Source: Ciborinia camelliae
Taxonomy: Eukaryota; Ascomycota; Leotiomycetes; Helotiales; Sclerotiniaceae
NCBI GenBank assembly: GCA_025890175.1
Contig: JANPYM010000007.1
Location: 1,120,209 to 1,184,208, forward strand
Reading direction: 5' to 3'
Length of the DNA: 64,000 nucleotides
Of the stretch, positions 48,643 to 59,206 are shown in pieces. Each line of letters opens with the position of its first letter. The stretch's first letter is position 1. The position numbers and the translations under genes are program-made. The notes beneath the pieces are model-generated. The model searched no databases, had not been told where the DNA came from, and was given only the letters and a program-made list of their open reading frames with translations.

Positions 48643-50570
48643 ATGGAGGACTCCAAGTCTCACGACCCCGAGAAGGGCTATCAAACAGGTCGTACTCAAT
48701 CCACTCAATCCAATGGCCTATCCGCATCATACATTCAAGATTCCAAGGCACCTTGGACGACCAGGTTCGTCGATAGCTTTAAGAGAGATCCTAATGCTGC
48801 CGTTACCAAACCAAGTCAACGAGAGGCTGTGGAAGGATTCGATCACCGGGCGGCTGCTGAAGCGACTGCCAATTCTGGTTTGGCGAGAGAATTAAAACCT
48901 CGCCATTTGCAAATGATTGCAATTGGAGGTTCTATCGGTATGTGACATCGCTTCTTCAATCTCCCACCAGAGAAACACATGCTGAATATAATAACATAGG
49001 TACTGGTCTCTTCGTCACATCTGGAGCTGCTCTCTCTAATGGTGGTCCCGCTGCTTTAATCATCGCATATGGTATCATGGGTATAATGTTGTTCTGCACG
49101 GTCCATGCATTGGGAGAAATGGCTGTCGTTTTCCCCGTCTCTGGTTCCTTCTCGGCTTACTCTACTCGATTCATTGACCCTGCTTGGGGTTTCGCCATGG
49201 GATGGAATTACGCTATTCAATGGCTTGTCGTCTTACCTCTAGAGATTGTCGCTGCTTCCATTACGTTGTCTTATTGGCCGGGTGCATCCACGACTAATTC
49301 AGCTGCCTGGGTTACAATCTTCTTCGTGGTTATCGTTGCGATCAACTTCTTTGGTGTGAAAGGTTATGGAGAGGCCGAGTTCGTCTTCTCGATTATCAAG
49401 ATCGCTGCCGTCATTGGATTCATCATTCTCGGTATCGTTCTTGATACCGGTGGACAGATTGGAGGTGGAGAATACATCGGATCTCGTTATTGGTACCCCA
49501 ATACCGTCCCAAGCACTTATCACGGTTACACAGCAGAGGCGAATCAAAATCCGGATGGAAGCCCTATGCTAATCTTATCCGGCGCTTTCAACAATGGTTT
49601 CAAGGGTCTTTGCTCTGTCTTCGTCACGGCTGCTTTCTCTTTCGCCGGTACTGAACTTGTCGGTTTGGCAGCAGCTGAAACTGCAAACCCACGCAAAACC
49701 CTCCCAACGGCCATCAAGCAAGTTTTCTGGCGTATCTGTCTCTTCTACATGGTTGCCTTGACTTTAGTCAGCGTCCTCGTACCATACGGAGACCAACGAC
49801 TCTTGGGAAGTGGATCCACTGATGCCAAAGCCTCCCCATTCGTCATCGCCATCAACAATGCCAGAATCTCAGTCCTCCCTTCCGTCATGAACGTCGTCAT
49901 TCTCATTGCCGTTCTCTCAGTTGGAAACTCCTCTATCTACGGTTCATCGCGTACCCTTGCCGCTCTCGCCGAACAAGGTCAAGCTCCAAAAATGTTCGCC
50001 TATATCGATCGTAAGGGTCGACCAACCATTGCTATCATCTTTGCCTCCATCCTCGGTCTCCTCTGCTATGTCGTAGCTGGTGGTCAAGCAACTGCCAACA
50101 CGGCACTCTCATGGCTCTACTCTCTCTCCGGTCTCTCTTCCCTCTTCACATGGGGATCCATCTGTTTCGCACACATTCGATTCCGCGCCGGTTGGAAAGC
50201 ACAAGGTCACACCCTTGATGAGTTGGCATTCAAATCTCAAGTCGGAGTCATTGGTTCCTGGGTCGGTTTAACCCTCAACATCCTCGTCTTGATTGCCCAA
50301 TTCTGGACGGCCATCTGGCCCATTGGTTATGCCTCGATGAGTGCCAGCGACATCACGCAAAGTTTCTTCCTCGCGTACCTGGCGGCTCCCGTCATCTTGA
50401 TGTTCTACATCCCTTACAAGATGTATTACAAAACCCCATTCATGAAGGCGGAGGATATGGATCTCGTCTCGGGAAAGAGAGATATGGATACGGCCGTCTT
50501 GATCGAACAGGATCGTATCGAGAGAGCATCCTGGCCGGTTTGGAAGAGGGTCTATAAGACCTTGTGTTAG
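48643..50570 (+). CDS. Amino acid permease (YAT/APC superfamily)
   Basis: Two exons, 48643-48937 and 49000-50570, joined in phase at SIG|TGLF across a 62-nt intron; 621 aa. It is a plasma-membrane proton-coupled amino acid importer. A ~90-residue hydrophilic N-tail is followed by about 12 membrane segments. The permease signature is clear: LKPRHLQMIAIGGSIGTG, GGPAALIIAYGIMG, GEMAVVFPVSGSF, WNYAIQWLVVLPLEIVAASI and FSFAGTELVGLAAAE. The C-tail, with EDMDLVSGKRDMD and WPVWKRVYKTLC, resembles that of general amino acid permeases. Substrate range cannot be told from sequence. The start is the first ATG (GTCATGGAGG). GATA-type sites lie upstream. Confidence 0.94.
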
Positions 50571-50744
50571 TTGGAACTTGCATCTCGATGATCGCATCAT
50601 GCTTGCTTGGTCTGGCATGGCATGGTATGGTATGGTAAAAGGGAAGGGGGCGTTTTTGGGTGTGTGTGTTTTTTATTATATATATGAAACTTGTGTATCG
50701 TTGGGTACCTATAGCTTACGTTAATGATGGTGGTGGTGGGTGGG

Positions 50745-50775
<31 letters not shown>

Positions 50776-52099
50776 ATGATTGGATGCATGGATGCATGGA
50801 TGCATGCATAGACAGATATGGATATGGATATGAAAATGAAAATGGAAAAGAATGATTTGTCGGGGTCGGATTGGTATGATATTATATGATATGATATAGT
50901 ATCACAGTGTTACTTACTTACCTAGGTACCTAGGTACCTATTGGGGTAAATGTAGGTATCTGAACTGGAATCTTCCACAAAGAAGATTGAGAGAGAGAAA
51001 AGAAGTAGAGATGTATAGATAGATAGATACAAATGCAGATTCAAAATCATCTATGGAAATTTGTTTACTTACTATTACTATCACTATCACTATTACATCC
51101 TTCACTGTTCTTCTTATGGTGATTATTTTTCTTGTGGTGGCGTGGCTTGTTATTTTTTACGGCAAATATCTAAACTAGCATGTTTTTCAACTTTAATACC
51201 TCCCTCAACTAATTAGCATAGAAACTTTCCATCTAGACCTTAAATAGCTAGCATATGTTGCTATTTCAATCCGAAAAAATATATATATATTATTAATTAT
51301 ATTGGTTTATTAGTTTATTAGTTGTAAATCAAATGTGTTGTTCTAGTTCTGATTTGTATGTTGTTATTTGAGTCCTAAAAAATAAAATAAAATATAATAT
51401 GCTGTTTGGGTCTAAAAAATCGTCACCTACCCCCGGGCTCCCACCGAACCTACGAACCTACAAACCTACGAACCGACCCCTTCCCTTATCAAATCTACAA
51501 ACCTATAAACCTATCCCCCCTTTATCCATTTAAAATCGAAATGGAAAGTTTCTATATTATTTAAGGTATCAAAATTCAAAATCATGGGTTTTCAACTTGA
51601 AGTATTTGCCATTCATTTAATGATATTTTCGCATTGGAATATCATCAAAGTTAAAGTTAAATAAAAATCCATTTCAAATACTAGTAGTATATATTAGATT
51701 AGATTAGATCTTGAATCGCATATTGGGCTAGTTGAGGTATAGTATAGTATTAAAGTTGAAAAATAGGCTGGTTTAGGTATTTGCCGTTTTATTTATGAGT
51801 GAGTTTGGGGGGAATGGGTAGGGTAATTCTTTATCAAAAAAAACTACATATCTCTATCTAGGTACCTAGGTACTTGGGTAACTCACTATACAAATATTCA
51901 TTTGGTTTTTCTCGTTCGTTCGGTTCGGTTCGGTTCGGTTCCTTTTCATCGTTTCATCGTTTCATATCATATCGTATCGTAGGTATACCCTCTCAATCCT
52001 ATTTCCATTCCCATTCCACCCTCCCCTCTCCTCCCATTTCCCATTTCCCATCACCCTCCAACACCCATCCACATCCCACCCCCCCCCCTTCAAACCCAC
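50571..52099. other. Intergenic between convergent permease and secreted-protein genes
   Basis: AT-rich with a (TTTC)n tract (50747-50774), GGATGCAT repeats (50782-50805), TACCTAGGTACC clusters (50922-50940, 51857-51875), GGTTC repeats (51918-51943) and a C-rich tract just before 52100. No gene is supported; the open frame at 51874-52305 is Pro/Ser low complexity antisense to the secreted-protein gene. Confidence 0.65.
50747..50774. repeat. (TTTC)n microsatellite
   Basis: About seven TTTC units. Confidence 0.9.
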
Positions 52100-53395
52100 C
52101 TAACTATGCCCCACCACCCCCGCCCTCGCCACCCCATCAGGATCCGTATCCGCGCCCTCAAACCCCAACACCGCATTCCACCTCTGCGCGGTCCCCACAT
52201 CGCGCCCCAACCCCGCCACCAGGATCTTGGCCGCCGCGCACGCCGCCTTCGCCGCCGCATTCGCCCCGCACACGTTGCTCAGCTGGTCGCAGATCCGATT
52301 CGTGATGATGTTCGGGTTGAGCGCTTCTTCCTGCCCGCGGTTCACCAGGGGGTCGATCGCTTGGAAGGTGAATTCGCTGAGAGGCCGTCCGTTGAGTCCG
52401 CCTTCGAATTTCATGGTTGGCACGCAGAGCCCGAAGGAGAGTCCGGCGATCGTGGAGTTGGTTATGCTGGTGCTGGGGGTGCTGGATGAGGTAGAGGATG
52501 CGGCAGATGATGCAGTAGCTTTAGTTACAGTGACGAATTTGGTACCCCCACAAGCAGATGAGGAAGTAGCAAGCGCAACTTTCGTCACCGTAACGAAGGT
52601 CGTCCCAGCACAAGCCAGCGCACTCGACGAAGTAGCCTTCACTGCAGCCACAGCCGAGCTCGAAACATCCGAGCCCTTCGCCGCACCCGAAGTCGAAGCC
52701 GAAGTCGAAGCACTCGATGATGATGCACCCGCTGATGATGCACCCGCTGATGATGATGATGCCTCTCCCAACGACGGAACCCCCTTATTCCCCGCCGCAT
52801 CCGTCGTCGTGAAATTCGCAAACCCATGCGCAACCATAACATCCGCAACGCTCAACCCGACCGCCGCGAACGGCGCCGCAACACTGATCTTACTATTTGA
52901 ATTTTCCAGGGCGCTCCCGCCGACGGCGGGATCCACGAGCGGCACGACGCCGCGCAGGGCTTCGGTCGCGGGCAGCGTGGCGTCCGAACAGATGGTCGGC
53001 ACGGACACGACGAACGGGTTGAAGTTCTGCTCGGCGGCCACGAGGCCCCGCGCCGCGGCGATCACGGCCGCGTCGGTGCCTAGCTGCGCGACGATGGCGT
53101 CGGCTTGCGTGAGCTTTCCGCAGGGGTTGGCCGCCGCGAGTAGGAATTGGATCGAGTTTCCGCCGAGGGTGGCGGCGGCTCCGGGGGACCCAAAGTTACT
53201 CAGCGCCGTTATGGCGGCGATGGCGCCGTTTCCTTGTTCTTGGCCGAAACTGGACCACGGTTGAGGTTAGTATCTATGTATATGTATGTATGTATATGAA
53301 TGTAGAGGATTGGATCACTTGTAGATGTAAGTGTAAACATACCGAGCATCGACGAAAGCTGCCAAGGTAGTGATGAGGATGGTCTTGGAAAACAT
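52100..53395 (-). CDS. Secreted Ala/Ser-rich protein with FVTVTK repeats
   Basis: Two exons, 53395-53343 and 53249-52100, with a 93-nt intron in phase; 400 aa. A signal peptide is clear (MFSKTILITTLAAFVDA). The mature protein begins RFGQEQGNGAIAAIT. A conserved-looking N-domain (~20-150, with NPCGKLTQADAIVAQLG, FVVSVPTICSDATLP and VVPLVDP) is followed by a Ser/Ala/Thr linker containing two copies of an ACxGTxFVTVTK unit, then a Cys-containing C-domain (FGLCVPTMKFEGGLNGR, ICDQLSNVCGANAAAKAAC). I recall similar fungal secreted proteins being labelled 'circumsporozoite-like' or effector-like; that name carries no function. The gene is much richer in G+C than its surroundings. The paired Cys suggest disulfides. 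Confidence 0.85.
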
Positions 53396-54717
53396 CTTGG
53401 ATTGGGTGACTTGGAGATTGATGTGATGGATAGGTAATAGATAGGTATTGGTATTCAAGGAAGGTGATATGAAGATTGACTGTTGAGGGATAAAAACCAA
53501 AAGATTGGACCGGCCTAATGTGAAGGATGAAGATTTAATGAATGTAGAGAAGATGATTAAGGAAAGAATGAGGTAGTTCGCAGAACTAAATGAATGGAAA
53601 GACAGTCAAACTGTGGATGGAGAGAGGAAGATTGGATGGATGGATGGATGATGATGAGAAAAAAAAAGTCATGATGAAGGGAGAAACATCATCTACTTGT
53701 ACCAAAAAATCGCGAATGAAAAACTTAACCCCCACGAACAACCAAGGAGGGATTTTGGAAATGTAGGCTTTCATGCTGGTAGAAGATCATACTATGCGGC
53801 GGTTAAGCATGCTGCTTGCATAATGTAGTCTACCCGTTGACGATAGGAGAGACGAAAAAAAGGACTGATGCCAACTTCGGATGAAAGAATCTAGTTGACA
53901 CCAAGCCAGTATTTCCCTACCCATCAACCATTGGGAGATTACCCCACTACCCGTGGGATCAACAAACCGAACCATGATGGTGACATTCTGAATCAGACCC
54001 GACATCAGATGAAGCCTTCCCGTCTCACATTTCCCCGGCCCAAACATCTCACGCCTTCACCACCAACCGAACATGCAAAATTTCCCGATCCCACCTGTCT
54101 CAAAGTTCGAGAGGGGGCAGTTAACACGGCCGCCAAATGCAAAACACACAAACCACTCGAGCAAATCCGGGGAAACAAGCAGTCAAATAGATAGTCAGCG
54201 CAAGGATTTGAAATTAAAATTGGATGAAAGAGGATTGGAAACCCCTCCATGTCAACATCGCGTATCTGATTTTTTTATCTTCATCTGCAGCCGTGGCTTG
54301 AGACGAAGTTGAGACAAGGGCGGTTTGAACAGGGGGTCTAGCGAGGGTTAAGTACACATACCTACGTTGAGATCCATGGGCCTTACCGATACCGATACCG
54401 AATTTTAATCATGATACTACACTGAGAAAGAGTGAGGATTCAAGGGACCCGCATTACCAGGTAACCTTGATCTACATATTCTTAAACGTATTGTTGTTAT
54501 ATGATTGATTTCCTCCAATTAAAATTTGGCTAGAGATTCATACTACCTAACGAGAAGGGAAGAAAAAACAAATACTCGGCAAATTGAAAGAATAGTGGTG
54601 ATGTAATTAATACTAGATACCGTCTGGTATTTCCATCATCCAAATGATCATTTCAATTGCATGAGTTCATGCAACACCCAATCATCAGATCTTGAAAATC
54701 GTAATAACGCGATGGAA
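53396..54717. other. Intergenic: secreted-protein promoter and P450 3' flank
   Basis: 1.3 kb with no supported gene. GGATG repeats occur at 53632-53650. Open frames at 53787-54047 and 53895-54194 overlap on opposite strands and lack protein-like features. Confidence 0.55.
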
Positions 54718-56604
54718 TTAATTATGCGTTCTTCTCTCAATCCTCGCCGGCATTCCATCAGAAGGCTTAGCGCTCGCGACCAATTCTTGATAAGCACGCT
54801 CTCCTAGGATTTGGTTAGCATTTCCGATCCCATGGCCATGATTCTCGAAAGATCTCTCACCAAACATCCCACGTCTACCATTGAGGATACCTCCAGGTTC
54901 CTTCCTGCCCATCTTTCGATCCCACGTCTCGTAATCCGATTTGATATTGAATTCTCTCAAGGTCATGGCCATAATAACCTTCATCTCAAGAAGAGCAAGT
55001 TCTTGTCCGATGCAATCTCGAGAGCCCTTTTCAAATGGTCGCCAGGCATTTTTGGGGATTTCTTGAAAGTTGTGCGGTGCAGGCATAAAGCGCTCGGGGA
55101 TGAATTCGTAAGGCGAAGGGAAAAGATCCTCGCGGTGATGTATGGTGTGAACGGAAACCATGACCATAAAATTCTTGGTGGGATATTGTCGGCCTTCGTA
55201 GTTGAGGACGAGATCATCTCCATGTCGTGCTGTATCTGCTGGTGGGTATTTCCTCAATGTTTCCTTGATACAACTGGAAATGTAAGGTAACCGATTCACG
55301 ATACTCGGATTTTCCTTGATCATGTCCCCAGTTCTTGAGGTATCCTTTCCAAACACCCTATCCAATTCATCGCGTGCTTTAGCTAAACACTTAGGATGAT
55401 TTGCGAGGAGATAATATGTGTACGCGATGGTACTCGATGTGGTGTCGTGACCGGCGAAGAGAAAAGTTTTCATCTGATCAATCGATACTTGCTTGAAAGT
55501 TTGGTCCAACCCTCGATCAATCAACGCGACGTCATCCTCCTCTTGCTGAAGGATGTATTCGTCGAGAGCGATATCAATAACCGGCTTTCTCTTATTCTTG
55601 GAGGCGTTTCCTCCTTTCTCCACAAATCTGGCATCCAGGACCTTATTCAGATAGCCGTCCATTTTCCATTCATAATACTTTCGCATGATTGGGCCCAACG
55701 GATTAAGATTGACAAGCGGATTTGTCGCAACAATTTTTGGTGTCCAAGATATAGACTTCCGAAAGTATTCGACCAGTTCATTCTCTGTCGTTTGAGAATT
55801 CAAACTGATATCTAAAACGATATGACCCATAATATCAATAGTCGCAAAGGCAGCCGCTTCTTCAATTGGATGCACCTCTCCAGAATCCGCAAGTTTACCT
55901 AAAACATCGCGAAAAATATCTGCCTCATCAACAATACTTGGGATGAGTGTAATCAAATGTCCGAGAGCAAATCCGGGATTAAATAATGCCCGATTCTTCT
56001 TCCATTCCAAACCATCCGTGAGTAGAATACTTCTTTTCCCAGTAATATGCCCAACATAATGCTCGGCAATAGGTGATTTAGGAAGCGAATGGCTTTGCGT
56101 GCACTGTGCAGCGATGTTCTATTGAATGTAAGTTCTCCATTATCTAATACAATCCAACAATTTTATCATGTGTGATGGGAGAGGTAAACTTACCGGATCA
56201 CAAATAACAATTTGTCTCCATCGAAAAAATGGCCAATTGTCCAAGATGAACATATCTTTTAGCTTATATTGGTTGTAAATCATGGTCATAATACCATGAG
56301 GATGTGTAGTCATAGGTGCATGATCATATTGATCACCCATTGATTTAAGCGTGCCCAACATGATACTGAAAGGTGGGCAAGGAATATCAGATGCCTATTA
56401 AGTTCGTCAGGTCGAGTAAAAATTGAAGCGGAGATTGATATTTACATATTCTCGGTATGATTGTCTGTATCGAATAACTCGAAATACCCAAGCTATGGAG
56501 ATAATGACGAGAGCGGTAGTAATGAGCGGGGTGAGCTTGTTAGAAATCAAGCTATCGGTATCAAATCCTCTTCCAGTTGAAGATGATATTGCTTGATTCT
56601 CCAT
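54718..56604 (-). CDS. Cytochrome P450 monooxygenase
   Basis: Three exons, 56604-56446, 56394-56194 and 56118-54718, with introns of 51 and 75 nt, all phase 0; 586 aa. An N-terminal membrane anchor (LTPLITTALVIISIAWVF) is followed by a Pro-rich hinge (DIPCPPFS). P450 landmarks: I-helix AGHDTTSS, K-helix ExxR as ETLR, PERF region (FIPERFMPAP), and haem loop FEKGSRDCIGQELA with the ligand Cys at ~489. It is an ER-bound haem-thiolate oxygenase needing a P450 reductase. The substrate and CYP family cannot be assigned from sequence alone, and no neighbouring biosynthetic gene suggests a pathway. The start at 56604 is chosen because it immediately precedes the anchor; the frame stays open upstream without an ATG. 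Confidence 0.93.
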
Positions 56605-58004
56605 TTTGGGAAGGGTTTTGGGAAAGCGAGTGTCGTGAATGAATGGTAATACTGCTGCAGTGTGACCTTCGAGTCGAGAGTTGTGGATGGTTGGGATTAC
56701 CTGGGGAAGTAACACATTGTGTTCCTACGAGTTGATATAAGGTTATGTAGAAATTTTCCGTGACTGTATATTATCCTTTCTTAGAGTCATAATACTTGAT
56801 TCTGCACCACTCATAGGATCTCAATACTTGATTCTGCGACAGCCACTTGGGTACCGTAGAAACTTTCATAGGATCTCAATAATTGATGAATTGATTACCA
56901 ATTTTATCAACCATCCATCTACCAACCATCATCCACCAACCATTTACCAACCATCAACCAACCTCTACAACGACGTGTTCCAATCTAGAACAAACGGGTG
57001 TTCGGAACTTAGGATGAAAGTACCCAACTTAGACTGGGGCCGTGCCATGCCATCCCAAATAGTGGGACACGACATTCAGAATGGACGACAACTTCAAAAG
57101 GGGGATCTAAAAGCATCCAATACGTCCATACCTAAGGTACCTATGAATCCGCTAGGAAACCAGTGAATCAAAAGAGTATGTACATACAGGGCTAGATAAG
57201 GTAGGTAGGTATGATTGTGGAGAAACATTGATTCGAGTTGATGGAATGTCATCTACTCCAATACTAAGCTGCGAAGTTATCTAAGCATAGGTAGGTATTG
57301 CTAACATTTGACACCAAACTGGAAATAGGTTTGGTTTCTTGCTGTAGCCATGAACATTTCAATGTTTAGCAAGAACTAATAATGTTACATATTCCTTATT
57401 GGCCTCGAAAGCTCCACCCGCTGAATATGAACTAGGTTGCCCAGGAGCCTTGAGAGAGCTTCATCAACGGGTACCTAGGTACCTGAGATATCTTTCCATC
57501 CCACTTAAGATGAATGAATAACGCAGAGAGAGAAACGAGGAAAAACATGGCTGGCTGGATCGTTCGATATCCTAGCTACCCGAGAAAAATGGGATACAAC
57601 TACTTACTGTATTCCAACGATGTCACATACGGAATTAGAATTAGATGCTAAAAAGTAATATAATAATTAGGGGAATAATGAGGAAGTAGTTCATATTCGC
57701 CAACGTTCATTCATAGAGCATTCTTCATCATCATCACGGAATATTGTATTGCATCTCCATCACGACTCACCAGAGCAATATCGCAACCGACCACTTGATT
57801 GTCTGTCTGCCGGGGTCGTAACTCCCATTGACGATTGATTTACCTACCTACCTATCCATATTTCTAAAATAATACCAACCAACCTACCTACCTACCTACC
57901 TATCCCTAAGAAGCCACAAACATCAAAGTCATCGGTGAAACCATCGATAAAAGAAAGCCGCGATTCTCCAAAAACGTTAGGTACCGTAGAACGAACCCTT
58001 GCAC

Positions 58005-58100
58005 CTACTACCTACCTACCTACCCTACCTACCTACCTACCTACCTACCTACCTACCTACCTACCTACCTACCTACCTACCTACCTACCTACCTACCTAC
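58005..58100. repeat. (CCTA)n tetranucleotide array
   Basis: About 22 CTAC/CCTA units with one single-base interruption near 58024. Confidence 0.95.
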
Positions 58101-58576
58101 ATCTACCCAAAATTCCAGCCAAAATACACAATATAGGTATACCTACCATTTACGCCTTAAACTTCTTCGAATCATTTATTCCAAGCCAAAGATAATCTAT
58201 CAATATTCACAACCACAATCACAATCACAATCATAATTTCACCTCATCTCATCATCATTATCATCATCATCATGACAGACAGACAGACAGGAATATGATT
58301 TTTCTCTAGACAAGCCCATACAGTAAAGTACCTAAGTAAGTAAGTAGAAAGAGAAGTTTCAAAGGGGTCCAACGCATCATCAATCCATCCATTTATCAGC
58401 GGGAATATTTTATTCCACTATCGATCCAATTCCGATTTCGATTCCGATTTTTATTCATATTGCTCCCCGACTCTCGAGGATATATACTGCACTGTATGTT
58501 TGTGTTAGGATCGAAGACATCCAATACCTACATCGATGTATGTATTCACTAGGTATTCATATTCACTCAAGCTTGC

Positions 58577-58627
58577 AAAAAAAAAAAAAAAAAAAAANNN
58601 NNNNNNNAAAAAAAAAAAAAAAAAAAA
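58577..58627. other. Scaffold gap (N10) inside a poly-A run
   Basis: Twenty-one A, ten N (58598-58607), then twenty A. The assembly broke at a homopolymer; the true length is unknown. Confidence 0.9.
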
Positions 58628-59206
58628 TCGATTCTGTTGCCCATGCCCATACATGTATGTATGCTAGGTAGGTAAGCAATCAATTATGCATGTGTGGTTA
58701 CAAGGCCTGGAGACGCCCCCGAGTCACTTCTACTAGGTACCTAGGTATTCATCAACGGGCCCTCAGATGCAAACTCAAAACTCAAAGCTCAAAGATATAG
58801 ATAAGTTCGAATCGTCTCGATCAATTCATACCCTAGCATCATACTGACTTCATTCACATGGCTCAAAATAGCAGCCTCCGGTCCCCAGGAGATATGAACT
58901 CGATACGCCAGATGCCAGATGCCAGATGCCAGATTATTGTGCCAAACACTTAAACACCCCCGCTATGCGATTGCCCAGCCCGACCTAATATCCACGAGGC
59001 AGAGTAAGCCTACCCATATGTACTGTACCATGCAAATGCAGTAAACGTACTGCGTATATCCCCATGCCATCCTATATCTCTATGCACAGAGTGACCTATT
59101 CCGTCCATCCATCTCAGCTGATCCAAACGCCATTTCCAAATATTTCTTTTCGCAGCTACCGAATGTCGCTTCTTCTTTCCCATCAATCATAAACCTCCCG
59201 CCGCCG

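Larger units (their letters stand above)
56605..59206. other. Intergenic: P450 promoter and histidine-kinase 3' flank
   Basis: 2.6 kb with no supported gene. Contains CAACCATC repeats (56910-56965), TACCTAGGTACC (57470-57482), a CCTA array (58005-58100), ACAATC repeats (58208-58232), the A-homopolymer gap at 58577-58627, a CAGATGC repeat (58908-58933) and a further CTAGGTAC cluster (58733-58748). Confidence 0.65.

Noticed and set aside
57935..58195. 86-codon plus-strand frame
   Set aside because: Mostly the CCTA microsatellite.
35004..59206. Secondary-metabolite cluster (ABC transporter, permease, P450, secreted protein)
   Set aside because: There is no backbone synthase and no pathway regulator, and the genes are spaced by kilobases of repeats. 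The FAS genes upstream are primary-metabolism type with normal domain order.
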